The notes: a model not told the origin generated them from the sequence alone. Counted from the first letter of the stretch, positions 54,271-62,982 are shown. The stretch: DNA of 64,000 nt from Weissella uvarum (GCF_016908785.1 NZ_JAFBEO010000001.1:62001-126000); one strand, 5' to 3'. A program made the numbers and translations.

Positions 54271-54885
54271 TTAATTTTCTTCTGGCAAGTCAATTTTGTC
54301 AGCGTCCGTAATTTCACGTAGGACACGACAAGGATTACCAACTGCTACCACATTTTCAGGAATGTCCTTGGTGACAACGCTCCCTGCACCAATCACAGCA
54401 CCAGCGCCAATTGTCACACCACCGAGTACTGTTACATTACCACCAAGCCAGCAGTTATCACCGATGGTAATTGGTAATGCTGATTCATAGTTGATGTAAG
54501 CTCCTGATGCATTTTTTCGTAAGTTACGATCCTCATAACGCAAAGGATGATTTGGCGTCAAAAAGGCTGCGTTCGGCCCAATCATCACATCATTGCCAAT
54601 CGTCACCTTGGCACTATCAAGTACCGTTAGATTAAAATTTGCATAGCTACGTTTACCGATTTTGGTATTAAGCCCGTAATCAAAGGTAATTGGCCCTTGT
54701 AGGTAAGCTTCAATATCATCATCTTGGAATAAGTCACGCATAATTTCAAAACGCCGTGGATCATCTTCATCCAAAGTATTGTATTCCCGATTCAAAGCAT
54801 GCGCCTTTTTCCGCATCACATCCAATTCTGGATCAGCTGAAATGTATAGCTCTCCATTAATCATTTTTTCATACTCAGTTGCCAT
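54271..54885 (-). CDS. maa: maltose/galactoside-type O-acetyltransferase
   Basis: A hexapeptide-repeat sugar O-acetyltransferase of 204 residues. The N-terminal Maa helix region (MINGELYISADPELDVMRKKAH) is followed by the left-handed beta helix, with FLTPNHPLR carrying the catalytic His and GDNCWLGGNVTVLGGVTIGAGAVIGAGS near the end. It transfers acetyl groups from acetyl-CoA to non-metabolised sugars, with relaxed specificity. It is monocistronic and convergent with the repressor gene. Confidence 0.92.
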   Translation of the reverse strand: MATEYEKMINGELYISADPELDVMRKKAHALNREYNTLDEDDPRRFEIMRDLFQDDDIEAYLQGPITFDYGLNTKIGKRSYANFNLTVLDSAKVTIGNDVMIGPNAAFLTPNHPLRYEDRNLRKNASGAYINYESALPITIGDNCWLGGNVTVLGGVTIGAGAVIGAGSVVTKDIPENVVAVGNPCRVLREITDADKIDLPEEN

Positions 54886-54966
54886 GCTGTTTACCTCATT
54901 TTGTGTTGTTTAATAGCCATTCTAACATCTAGAATTGCATTATGTATCTCAAAATATTTAAGGCCT

Positions 54967-55530
54967 TTATTCACCTATATATTTAAAGTCACAAGTTTCA
55001 ATATGGTCATTCACCATGCCAACTGCCTGCATAAAAGCGTACATTGTTTTTGGCCCCACAAATTGAAATCCATCGGCTTTAAACTGTTTACTCATGGTTT
55101 GTGCGAGTACCGTTGTACTAGGAACTTGATGCTCGTCTGCCCAATGATTCATAAGCGTGCGACCATCCGTATATTGCCAAACATATTCATCGAAGGTCAT
55201 TGGCGCTAAATTGACAATAGCCTGCGCATTCGCAATTGTTGCCTCAATTTTTTTACGATGCCGGATGATACCAGCATCCCGCAGTAACAATTCAACCTGT
55301 TTTTCATCGTAATTAGCAACCGTTGCATAGTCCCAATTGGCAAATGCATTTCTAAAATTGTCACGCTTCTTCATGATGGTTTGCCATGAAAGCCCCGCTT
55401 GCATAATCTCCAAAGTCAGTGCTTCGAACAAACGTCGATTATCGTGTTCAGGTCGCCCCCATTCTGTATCGTGGTATTGTTGATTAATTTCAATCTGACC
55501 CCAGGCACATCTTGTTATATTGTCACCCAT
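54967..55530 (-). CDS. tag: DNA-3-methyladenine glycosylase I
   Basis: Removes 3-methyladenine from alkylated DNA, 187 residues, the usual Tag length. Zinc ligands are visible as Cys8 (TRCAWG), an N-terminal His (QQYHDTEWG) and the C-terminal His and Cys in NDHIETCDF. The catalytic-site Glu lies in EALTLEIMQAGLSW. The start at 55530 has GGGGAG seven bases upstream. It is monocistronic, and the stop lies about 80 bases from the acetyltransferase start. Confidence 0.95.
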   Translation of the reverse strand: MGDNITRCAWGQIEINQQYHDTEWGRPEHDNRRLFEALTLEIMQAGLSWQTIMKKRDNFRNAFANWDYATVANYDEKQVELLLRDAGIIRHRKKIEATIANAQAIVNLAPMTFDEYVWQYTDGRTLMNHWADEHQVPSTTVLAQTMSKQFKADGFQFVGPKTMYAFMQAVGMVNDHIETCDFKYIGE

Positions 55531-55635
55531 TACATATCTCCCCACCATATTGTTTTTGTTTATCCAAGCCTATCATACTTTTATTTTACCCAAACCCAAT
55601 CAGCCCTACTAAGCTATCTTTTCTTGCATATATCT

Positions 55636-55664
55636 TTGACGCATCCCCTCACTCATGCTAAACT
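55636..55664 (+). promoter_or_regulatory. extended -10 promoter of the leader peptide and rsgA
   Basis: TTGACG (55636-55641), a 17-base spacer and TAAACT (55659-55664) with a TG one base before it. The expected transcription start near 55671 leaves about 28 bases before the leader ATG. Confidence 0.65.
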
Positions 55665-55698
55665 ACCGCAATAGTAATTAGAAAAGGAGATCAGTTTT

Positions 55699-55761
55699 AT
55701 GCTTAAAAAGACTGAACAACAGTTGGACATTGTAATGCGCCGAGAGGCACTTGCAAAATAA
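55699..55761 (+). CDS. short leader peptide upstream of rsgA
   Basis: A 20-codon frame reads MLKKTEQQLDIVMRREALAK and stops at TAA (55759-55761). It has a strong ribosome binding site, AAAGGAGA, eight bases before the ATG, and lies in the 5' leader of rsgA downstream of a good promoter. Its last six codons form the 5' arm of a hairpin whose 3' arm ends 44 bases before the rsgA start. The arrangement resembles leader peptides of translation- or transcription-attenuated genes. No protein family is recognisable at this length, so the call rests on the RBS, promoter and overlap with the hairpin. Confidence 0.5.
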   Translation: MLKKTEQQLDIVMRREALAK

Positions 55762-55787
55762 ATAGAAGCAACTGCAATTTGCCTCTC
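55742..55787 (+). promoter_or_regulatory. leader hairpin between leader peptide and rsgA
   Basis: GAGAGGCA (55742-55749) pairs with TGCCTCTC (55780-55787), and inside it TTGCA (55751-55755) pairs with TGCAA (55773-55777). The leader peptide stop codon lies in the loop. No T-run follows, so it is not a standard terminator. Confidence 0.6.
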
Positions 55788-55830
55788 ATAAGTTTTGAAA
55801 TGACATTTTCAACTTTTGGAGGATAAAAAA

Positions 55831-56892
55831 TTGACACACTATAACTTAAAAACACTTGGTTACACCACTGAAACTGCAGCTACACTAGAATCTAATCAGA
55901 TAATCGGCCGTATATCATCACAATCCAAAGATATCTATAAAGTACTAACCGATCATGGTGAAGGTTTCGCTAAAATCTCAGGTAAGTATTTTTACGAAAT
56001 CAATTCTGCCGAAGAATACCCAGCAGTAGGTGATTTTGTTACGCTAAATCATTACCCTGATTCGGATGATTTTGCAATCATTCAAGACGTCTTACCACGT
56101 AAGAGTACGTTGACTCGACAAAGTGCCGGAAATAGCACTGAGACACAACTAATTGCCACAAATATTGATTCAATCTTTATTTGTATGTCACTTAATGAAG
56201 ACTATAATTTACGGCGCCTTGAACGTTACTTAGCCATTGCCTGGGATAGCGGTGCGATGCCTTACATCGTTTTAACGAAGTCTGACCTCTGCTCAGATAT
56301 TCAAGCTAGGCTAGCAGAAATTTCGGACATCGCTCTCGGCGTTGATGTGATTTTAACAACCAATGCCCAGAAAGATGGTTATGCAACCATTCAAAAACAC
56401 TTACATGTGGGTAAAACAGCGGCTTTCATCGGCTCATCTGGTGTTGGTAAATCAACCATTATCAATCATTTTATTGGCGACGCACATATTGAAACGGATG
56501 GTTTACGTAATGACGATAAAGGTCATCACACCACCACGCGCCGTGATCTATATGTATTACCTAATGATTTGGGCATTGTGATTGATACCCCTGGCATGCG
56601 TGAATTAGGCGTTGGTAATACTGACATTACTAAATCATATGAAGACATTGAAGCATTAGCAGTGCAATGCAAATTCAATGATTGCACGCATACCACCGAA
56701 CCAAAATGTGCTGTTAAAGCCGCGATCCAAACTGGCGAACTTTCGAAGGAACGTTTTGAAAATTATCAAAAACTTCAATTAGAAGCACAATACGGTGACA
56801 TGGATGCTAGAATGATTGAACAAACTAAGTTGAACCGCATGATTGGTGGCAAAAAAGCACTTAAGCAATTACGTCGCCAAAATCAACATTAA
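55831..56892 (+). CDS. rsgA: ribosome small subunit-dependent GTPase RsgA
   Basis: Circularly permuted GTPase that acts in late 30S maturation, 353 residues. An N-terminal OB-fold (about 25-85) precedes the GTPase motifs in permuted order: G4 LTKSDL, G1 GSSGVGKST, G3 DTPGMREL. The C-terminal zinc site is CKFNDCTHTTEPKC. The best start is TTG at 55831, with GGAGG eight bases upstream, though the frame is open from 55816. Its leader carries a short peptide gene and a hairpin. Many lactic acid bacteria carry rsgA beside other translation or cell-wall genes; here it stands alone, so it may be a second copy. Confidence 0.9.
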   Translation: MTHYNLKTLGYTTETAATLESNQIIGRISSQSKDIYKVLTDHGEGFAKISGKYFYEINSAEEYPAVGDFVTLNHYPDSDDFAIIQDVLPRKSTLTRQSAGNSTETQLIATNIDSIFICMSLNEDYNLRRLERYLAIAWDSGAMPYIVLTKSDLCSDIQARLAEISDIALGVDVILTTNAQKDGYATIQKHLHVGKTAAFIGSSGVGKSTIINHFIGDAHIETDGLRNDDKGHHTTTRRDLYVLPNDLGIVIDTPGMRELGVGNTDITKSYEDIEALAVQCKFNDCTHTTEPKCAVKAAIQTGELSKERFENYQKLQLEAQYGDMDARMIEQTKLNRMIGGKKALKQLRRQNQH

Positions 56893-56909
56893 ACAATTTT
56901 ATATAAACG

Positions 56910-56949
56910 AAAAAACTGCTTCCACAATCTGTGGAAACAGTTTTTTTAG
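56910..56949. terminator. bidirectional terminator between rsgA and the GIY-YIG gene
   Basis: AAAAACTG.TTCCAC, five-base loop, GTGGAA.CAGTTTTTTT, between two convergent genes. Confidence 0.9.
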
Positions 56950-56969
56950 TTTATAAAATCAGCTCTATA

Positions 56970-58718
56970 CTAGTTCTGATTAAGTTGTAAGAGCTTTTCT
57001 CGTAGTTTTGAATCAACAGCATAAATATATAGACCATGTACACCACGTGTTAATAAAATATTCAACGTATGCTTCAAATTACTGATTTGGTGCTCCCGTA
57101 ACTCCTCACCGCTTGGATCTTCATAAATACTGTAATTCTTTAACGCATCATATGACTGTGATTTTGTCGGATCAATCTTAATTGATTCATTTTCTTCGTC
57201 ATACTGAATAGAAGGGCCTAATATTAACCCAACATAGTTTAAATCTGATCCTTGAACCGTATGCTGGGATCCTACTTCGTTGATAGATTCTGGAATCTCT
57301 TGCCACGGGATTCCTTGTTTTTGTCCCTTGATAACTTCATCAGTCTTTAAATTCCAGGGTAATCTAAAATCACCCACTTCTACCATACAATCATCTATAT
57401 TTCCTGTTTGACTGAAATGCCAATCAACAGTTGCCAACATTCTTGATAGACCATTTTCTTTGTCTTTTTCAACAATTTTTTGATACATGTCCTCTACTGA
57501 ATCAAAAAAATGCAGCTCATAACCAAATTTATCATCTCTTGGAACAGACTTATTTAGTATTCCAACTTCTAAATTCCCCAATCCCTGAATAAAATTCCTC
57601 ATTTCTTCAGAAGCTTCCATTCTCCATTGATTTGTCAACTTAATCTCTTTAGCATTATCAATTATTTCTTGCTGATTTTGAGATAAATATGATTTTCCAG
57701 TTGTTACTTGATTAGAATCATAAATTAAGACCACAATTTTAGCTTGCTCAGTAATTGATATTAAATCTGGGTCCCATTCTTCTGAATTTACTCTACCGTG
57801 ATTTCCTGACCACAACGCATGTGCTTCATCCACCAATACAATATCCCTAATAAATTTATTAGATACGAATGATGAGACGGAAGAAACGCCATCTTTCATA
57901 TTCAATTTGTTTGCCATCTCTTCGTAAATTTTGAGTTGTTGAGGTTGTCTTACTAATAACTGTACCGTTTTATTTGATTCGGATGTCTGCCCCATATCAT
58001 ACAAATCCTTAAACAAAGCTGACATCAGAACAGTTTTCCCTGTACCAGCTAAACCACTAATCTTAATAACCTTAGTTTCTTCTGAATCTTCCTTTAAATA
58101 TTCTTGAATTAGGTCTTCAATTTCAAGTTTTGCTTGGAATTGCTCATCAGATAAGTCTTTAAAAGGGGAATTCGCAAACAAGGCTGAATTTTCTACCTCT
58201 GCCATATCTGAAACAACACCGTTCTCAAACAACTCATTCCAAATTGTTGGAAAGATATTTTTTTCGTACAAATCTTTCTGATAAAAATCGGATTGGGCAT
58301 TATTTCTTCGATTTAGAACTGATTCACCGTCCCCATCATCAGAATTGATATCTTCATACTTAGGATCACCTAACAAATAATCCATAAATTTCTGTTCAAG
58401 TAAGAGTGTTGCACTTTTATTGAATTTTCTATGTTTTACAATATATAAGTCAGCTTTTCCTTCCGCATTTAGTCCATTCAATTTTTTTAAAGAATCTTCG
58501 TTTTTAGTCATCAAATGTTCTTTTGTACGTTGAATGATATTATCTGTTTCACCTACATAAGCCTTATGTATCCCATTCTTATCTTTTGCATGGCCAATGT
58601 ACAGTGTCGGATACTGTAGAGGAAAATCTTTAACTTCGCCACTTTCCTCTAAATTTTTTTGAAAATCCTTTACAGTTTCGACTGAATTTTTCGTTTTTAT
58701 TATTTTAAGATTCTCCAT
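56970..58718 (-). CDS. GIY-YIG nuclease fused to Schlafen group-3-like helicase (DUF2075)
   Basis: A 582-residue protein of two parts. Residues about 36-115 form a GIY-YIG nuclease domain: LYIG at 39-42, AYVG at 53-56, Arg64 and His68 in QRTKEHL, and the metal-binding Glu108 in LLLEQKFM. Residues about 185-580 form a DUF2075 helicase: Walker A GLAGTGKT (222-229), DEAH at 297-300, TNQWRM, VQGSDLNYVG and LLTRGVHGLYIY. The fold is that of the Schlafen-type helicase, so a nucleic-acid processing or defence role is plausible but unproven. The gene is AT-rich: two 60-base lines (58381-58500) contain 27% and 30% GC, against 48% in one rsgA line. It has no partner gene. The start at 58718 has AGGTGG upstream. 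Confidence 0.83.
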   Translation of the reverse strand: MENLKIIKTKNSVETVKDFQKNLEESGEVKDFPLQYPTLYIGHAKDKNGIHKAYVGETDNIIQRTKEHLMTKNEDSLKKLNGLNAEGKADLYIVKHRKFNKSATLLLEQKFMDYLLGDPKYEDINSDDGDGESVLNRRNNAQSDFYQKDLYEKNIFPTIWNELFENGVVSDMAEVENSALFANSPFKDLSDEQFQAKLEIEDLIQEYLKEDSEETKVIKISGLAGTGKTVLMSALFKDLYDMGQTSESNKTVQLLVRQPQQLKIYEEMANKLNMKDGVSSVSSFVSNKFIRDIVLVDEAHALWSGNHGRVNSEEWDPDLISITEQAKIVVLIYDSNQVTTGKSYLSQNQQEIIDNAKEIKLTNQWRMEASEEMRNFIQGLGNLEVGILNKSVPRDDKFGYELHFFDSVEDMYQKIVEKDKENGLSRMLATVDWHFSQTGNIDDCMVEVGDFRLPWNLKTDEVIKGQKQGIPWQEIPESINEVGSQHTVQGSDLNYVGLILGPSIQYDEENESIKIDPTKSQSYDALKNYSIYEDPSGEELREHQISNLKHTLNILLTRGVHGLYIYAVDSKLREKLLQLNQN

Positions 58719-59096
58719 TTGACCACCTACGAAACTATGCATATTATTTATTCATTTTTGCATATCTTATTGTTAATTACTTTAAAGTTATTATCCCACA
58801 CTCAAATATACATAACAAAAATAGGTAATGATATACTCAAAATAGAATCAAATACAATTTTTAAATTATTCCTCATATTTTTGAATTAACTGACCAAGAA
58901 GGTTCTCACTATATCGTTTGCTTTTAAAACGTTTAAATACGATGATAATTATTGGTAAATCATAATAAATAGTATAAATATCACAATAAGATTACAAATG
59001 AATTGGTATTATTACTTTTAATGAGACTTGCTGTTATGATAATAAACATAAACACGCTGCATTTTTTAACTTAGGGTATTTAATTAGGAAGGAACT
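58719..59096. other. AT-rich intergenic region with a possible gene remnant and pnuC promoter
   Basis: On the minus strand 58866-58991 is open and ends in a plausible C-terminus, reading PIIIIVFKRFKSKRYSENLL followed by ten more codons to a TAA, with no start codon or RBS. It may be the decayed end of a lost gene. On the plus strand TTACTT (59012-59017), a 17-base spacer and TATGAT (59035-59040) with TG one base before it form a likely pnuC promoter. The remainder shows nothing recognisable. Confidence 0.4.
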
Positions 59097-59099
59097 ATG

Positions 59100-59861
59100 A
59101 TGTTTAACGCAATTGTAACTAAGACTGGTTCAGTATTTGAAACGACTTTCCAAGGCTGCTTACATGCCTTCAGCCCAAAATATGAGGCCAAAGAAATCAA
59201 GCAGTTCAATGTCGTTGATTGGGCTTTAATGGCTATCATGTTGCTAGCACAATTAATTGTCTTTTTCTCAGTCCATGATTATTCAACTGGTGCCATCATT
59301 TCGCTCGTGGCTGGTCTAACCATGGTCGTTTCCCTTATTTTTGTTAACAAAGGGTTACTTTCAAACTATGCCTGGGGCTTAATTTCTGCGATTGCATGGC
59401 TTGTAATTGCCATGATGAATCATCAAATTGGTTCAACTTATACGCAATACTTCTACATCGTCATGCAATTCGTAGGAATGTATTTCTGGCAAAAGGATAT
59501 GAATACGAACAACAGTGATCATGTCCATGCCAAGCGTTTAACACGTCTCCAATTCATCTTAGTTTTGTTGGCGGCGGTCGTACTATACTTCATCTTGAAC
59601 CGTAACATTGCGGCGAATGATGGTGTCTTGCCATTGTTTGAAGCCGCCTTGCTACCACTTGGGATTGTCGGCCAAATTCTTATGTCATTTGGTCAACGCT
59701 CACAATGGTTGTTCTGGATTACCATTAATGTCTTGAACGTAGTAATTTATATCCACCTACTCCAACAAGACCAGGCTGGTTCTACCACAATGTTGATGAC
59801 GAATATCATTATGTTATTGAATTCATTCTATGGTACTTACCAATGGATGAAAGAAAACTAA
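59100..59861 (+). CDS. pnuC: PnuC-family nicotinamide riboside transporter
   Basis: Membrane transporter for nicotinamide riboside, feeding NAD salvage, 253 residues with seven or so helices. The conserved region NYAWGLISAIAWLVIAMM and YTQYFYIVMQFVGMYFWQ matches the W-x-x-G and Y-x-x-x-Q pattern of PnuC. GGAAGG lies seven bases before the ATG at 59100 and four before an adjacent ATG at 59097. It is monocistronic. No nadR-type kinase is adjacent. I did not recognise a NAD riboswitch in the leader. Confidence 0.9.
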   Translation: MFNAIVTKTGSVFETTFQGCLHAFSPKYEAKEIKQFNVVDWALMAIMLLAQLIVFFSVHDYSTGAIISLVAGLTMVVSLIFVNKGLLSNYAWGLISAIAWLVIAMMNHQIGSTYTQYFYIVMQFVGMYFWQKDMNTNNSDHVHAKRLTRLQFILVLLAAVVLYFILNRNIAANDGVLPLFEAALLPLGIVGQILMSFGQRSQWLFWITINVLNVVIYIHLLQQDQAGSTTMLMTNIIMLLNSFYGTYQWMKEN

Positions 59862-59865
59862 ACTA

Positions 59866-59909
59866 AAAAAGCGTTGCATCCCCAATTGGTGGTGCAACGC
59901 TTTTATTTT
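59866..59909 (+). terminator. pnuC terminator
   Basis: AAAAGCGTTGCA, fourteen-base loop, TGCAACGCTTTTA and more T's, directly after the pnuC stop. Confidence 0.9.
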
Positions 59910-59924
59910 TAAACTTTAAGCATC

Positions 59925-59960
59925 AAAAAAGAGCCCTACCAAAATGGTAAGGCTCTTTAA
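59925..59960 (-). terminator. rpmA terminator
   Basis: AAAGAGCC.TACC, AAAA loop, GGTA.GGCTCTTT with T's on the minus strand, just after the rpmA stop. Confidence 0.88.
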
Positions 59961-59970
59961 TTAAGTTTAA

Positions 59971-60282
59971 TTACTTAGCGATCATTTCGTTGTATTCTTC
60001 ACGAGAAACAACAGAAACTTGGCGCTTGTCACGGCCCATACGACCGAACTTTACAACACCATCAGTCAAGGCGAACAAAGTATCGTCGCCTCCGCGACCA
60101 ACGTTTACACCTGGGTAGATGTGAGTTCCACGTTGACGGTAAATGATTGATCCAGCTTTGATATCTTGACCATCTGCACGCTTCGTACCTAGACGACGTC
60201 CAGCTGAGTCACGACCATTGGCTGATGAACCTCCACCTTTGTGGTGAGCAAGCATCGTCAAGTTGTTCAAATTTAATTCCAT
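59971..60282 (-). CDS. rpmA: 50S ribosomal protein L27
   Basis: L27 sits near the peptidyl-transferase centre, 103 residues here. The body [24 protein letters not shown] is standard. Firmicute L27 is made with a short N-terminal extension that the protease Prp removes, commonly ending LNLQFFA. Here the extension reads [12 protein letters not shown] before HHKGGG, longer and altered around the expected cleavage site. GAGGAGG lies nine bases before the ATG. The prp gene, normally between rplU and rpmA, is absent from this position, as the gap is only 27 bases. Confidence 0.96.
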   Translation of the reverse strand: MELNLNNLTMLAHHKGGGSSANGRDSAGRRLGTKRADGQDIKAGSIIYRQRGTHIYPGVNVGRGGDDTLFALTDGVVKFGRMGRDKRQVSVVSREEYNEMIAK

Positions 60283-60309
60283 GATTTAAATCCTCCTCTT
60301 TCCGATGTC

Positions 60310-60612
60310 TTAGGCAATGGCGTCAATGACAACCTTAGTATAAGGTTGGCGATGACCTTGCTTTGAGTGTGAGTGCTTCTTTGGCTTGTACTTGAAAGTA
60401 ACAACCTTCTTTTCCTTACCTTGCTTCTCAACAGTTCCAGTTACTGATGCACCATCAACATAAGGTGTACCGAACTTACCGTCAGCGAAGATAACCTTGT
60501 CAAAAGTAACCTTTTCACCTGCTTGGGCATCTAGCTTTTCGACGTAGATTGTATCACCAGCGGCAACCTTGTATTGCTTGCCACCAGTCTCAATAATTGC
60601 ATATGCTGCCAT
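60310..60612 (-). CDS. rplU: 50S ribosomal protein L21
   Basis: A ribosomal protein of the 50S subunit that binds 23S rRNA, 100 residues, normal length. It starts [14 protein letters not shown] and ends with the L21 signature [20 protein letters not shown]. It is cotranscribed with rpmA and preceded by a long structured leader and a consensus-like promoter. Confidence 0.97.
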   Translation of the reverse strand: MAAYAIIETGGKQYKVAAGDTIYVEKLDAQAGEKVTFDKVIFADGKFGTPYVDGASVTGTVEKQGKEKKVVTFKYKPKKHSHSKQGHRQPYTKVVIDAIA

Positions 60613-60746
60613 GAGTCTGCAGACCTCCTATAATTTTATAATGCTAGCAGTGCTAGCGACAACTTAGACTCACCGTGCCTGCGGGTCTTAGACCACTTAA
60701 TACGGGCGACGAATGGTTGCAGTTTGTGGGTCACACAAACACAACA
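60613..60746 (-). ncRNA. rplU leader, probable L21 autoregulatory leader RNA
   Basis: A leader of about 130 bases separates the promoter from the rplU ATG. It contains a hairpin GCTAG-CACTG-CTAGC (around 60640-60655) and a repeated GTCTAAG, with a GC-rich GACCCGCAGGCACGG segment between. This position and size match the L21 leader of Firmicutes. The family assignment is by context; I could not check the covariance model. Confidence 0.55.
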
Positions 60747-60751
60747 TAAGT

Positions 60752-60780
60752 ATTATACATAAATGGGCCCATGAATTCAA
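60752..60780 (-). promoter_or_regulatory. rplU-rpmA promoter
   Basis: On the minus strand TTGAAT (60775-60780), exactly 17 bases, then TATAAT (60752-60757). Initiation near 60745 gives the long L21 leader. The stretch 60781-60960 holds no recognisable gene. Confidence 0.85.
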
Positions 60781-61011
60781 GCATAATTCTGCCGACTAAG
60801 CCTATTTATCTACTAATTGCTGCCACGCTTTAGCATAAGCCGAGCATATCGTCCATGCAGAATGACATGTCAGCATGCAATGGGCCATTGAAGATTATAT
60901 AAATTCATTAATGAACCCTTAAGGATAGGCTAAATTCGTTTAACTACCATTGGGACCATTGTACAATATGTGTTGACGAAACAGAAACTTTTATGGAGGG
61001 ATGTGCGCAGT

Positions 61012-62982
61012 ATGGCTACTTATGTAAAGGCTCACTATTCACAGGGCCAGTTTATTATTTCAAGTGAAAGGGTATTACCGAGTCTTCGGGTTGAAGGCAT
61101 TAATTCAGAAACCTATTTTTCTGATGAAGGTGCTCATTCGTATACGATTGATGCTACGCAAGTGATCAACTTTATGCAATCAGAAAACATCATCAGCGCA
61201 CGTGTTGTTTTTGGTTCACCCGTTGATGCTGAAACGATTGATTTAAAGCATGAGAACTTTTTAGTCCCTGAAAATAAACTATCAGCTAGTGTTGGCAGTG
61301 ACCATGTGTATCTATTTATGGATGCTGATGGCAATATGTGCTTCACGCTTAACCAGTTACCAAGCGGTTACGCGCTATTTAGAAGTGCTAATTTAGTTAA
61401 TTTGGAACAAACTAAGGACAACATCAAGGTGACCCTCGATGTTTATTCCAATGTTGTCACACCAGCCAATATCCAATTAATTATTGGCGAAAACAACACT
61501 GAACAAAGTACCCACATTGCCACAGCCGTGACATCAACTTTTGATATGGGTCAAAGTATCTTTAAAAGTCGGGTGATTAGTGAATTCTCACCAGTTTCAA
61601 TTAGCAAGAACTTTGATTTCACGCCCCAAAAACAACCAAATGGTGAAAAAGTAGCCTTCACCTTCTGGTTGAACATTGATCAAGATCAACAAGATATTCA
61701 AAATGTGACGCAAGCTTTGAAGATTGATAATCAGCCTGATTTCCAGGAACTCTATCTTAGCTATGATCAACAAAATTGCTTGCTCGCACAACCAGCTTTG
61801 ACGAATGAGCGTCAACTAACTTATTCAACCAGCTTTGTGCCCAAGGAACTCCAAATTCAATTAGCGGCTTACCAAGCCAAGAATCCGACGCTCCAACAAC
61901 AAGCACCACATGACAAGCCGATTATTTTGATTATGGAGACGGTAAATTCGGCCCATGATAATGGCTCAGTAATGTTTAACTATTTGAATCGCTATTACGC
62001 TAAGCAATTTGATACGTATTATGTTCTTGCCAAGGATTCATCAGAACGTGACAATATTGAACGTTATGATGACCACATTATTGATTTTCAAACCCCGCGC
62101 CACTTAGAACTATTCTTAATGGCTGACGCCTTCTTGTACACCCATTTCGTCACATACTTAATGCCATTTGATTCAGAATACCTCATGCAAAAAATCATCC
62201 AAACACCAAAGATTGATTTACAACATGGTATCGCTGGCTTAAAGGCGCAACCTAAAGACGTCAAGCCTTTGCCAAATACGCAAATCGTGGTTAGTTCAGA
62301 CCGTGAAGCCAACTTCGTTAAGGAAGAATTTGATTACACCGATAAGCAAATCTTGTTAACAGGCATGCCACGTTTTGATGGTATCTTGCGGAATCGTGCT
62401 TGGTCATCATTTAAGGCTCGTCGCCACGTCTTGATTATGCCAACTCGTCGTCGGAAGTTAATTAACTTGTCTGACGATGATTTCAAGGAGAGTACGTTCT
62501 ATCAAACTTATATGTCCCTTATCAATAGCCCTGAATTGAAAAAGCTAGCTGATAAGAAGCATTTGCATATCTCATTTGCCTTGCACCCAGCTATGCAACA
62601 ATATATGCCTTTGTTCACATCAAAGTTTGTTAAAGTCATGAAGGAACCCCGCAATGATTTGCAAAATCTATTGCGTCGCAACCAAGTCATGATTACTGAT
62701 TATTCAAGTATTAGTTTTGACTTCGCCCTCCAAAACCGTCCGGTCATTTATTATCAATTTGATCAACTGGTTGAGAACCGGCACTTTGAAATTGACCCTC
62801 ACGATATTGTTGGACCAGTCGTTGATAATGAATCTGATTTAATTATGGCATTAAAAAATGCCATTCGTCAGGAACATTTAACGCCGGCACAACGTTCACA
62901 ATTACCTGAGAATATCTATAAGCAAATGGATACCCATGCCCGTAAACGTGTCGCTGAAGCCGTTAAAAATCTATTCAAATAA
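61012..62982 (+). CDS. CDP-glycerol glycerophosphotransferase family protein
   Basis: A 656-residue protein with a beta-rich N-terminal region (about 1-290, unrecognised) and a C-terminal glycerophosphotransferase domain (about 300-650). The latter contains LQHGIAGLK, VSSDREANFVKEEF, LIMPTRRRKLI and ITDYSSISFDF. It probably adds glycerol phosphate or a related polyol phosphate to a teichoic acid or surface polymer. It is separate from the tagF-G-H group 12 kb away. ATG 61012 is used, with GGAGGG eleven bases upstream; upstream GTG codons are poorly placed. The gene is monocistronic with its own terminator. Confidence 0.85.
   Translation: MATYVKAHYSQGQFIISSERVLPSLRVEGINSETYFSDEGAHSYTIDATQVINFMQSENIISARVVFGSPVDAETIDLKHENFLVPENKLSASVGSDHVYLFMDADGNMCFTLNQLPSGYALFRSANLVNLEQTKDNIKVTLDVYSNVVTPANIQLIIGENNTEQSTHIATAVTSTFDMGQSIFKSRVISEFSPVSISKNFDFTPQKQPNGEKVAFTFWLNIDQDQQDIQNVTQALKIDNQPDFQELYLSYDQQNCLLAQPALTNERQLTYSTSFVPKELQIQLAAYQAKNPTLQQQAPHDKPIILIMETVNSAHDNGSVMFNYLNRYYAKQFDTYYVLAKDSSERDNIERYDDHIIDFQTPRHLELFLMADAFLYTHFVTYLMPFDSEYLMQKIIQTPKIDLQHGIAGLKAQPKDVKPLPNTQIVVSSDREANFVKEEFDYTDKQILLTGMPRFDGILRNRAWSSFKARRHVLIMPTRRRKLINLSDDDFKESTFYQTYMSLINSPELKKLADKKHLHISFALHPAMQQYMPLFTSKFVKVMKEPRNDLQNLLRRNQVMITDYSSISFDFALQNRPVIYYQFDQLVENRHFEIDPHDIVGPVVDNESDLIMALKNAIRQEHLTPAQRSQLPENIYKQMDTHARKRVAEAVKNLFK

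Noticed and set aside
59041-59096. A NAD-sensing riboswitch in the pnuC leader
   Set aside because: Such elements occur before pnuC genes in Lactobacillales, but I could not identify the pairing pattern in this short AT-rich leader. A covariance model scan would decide.
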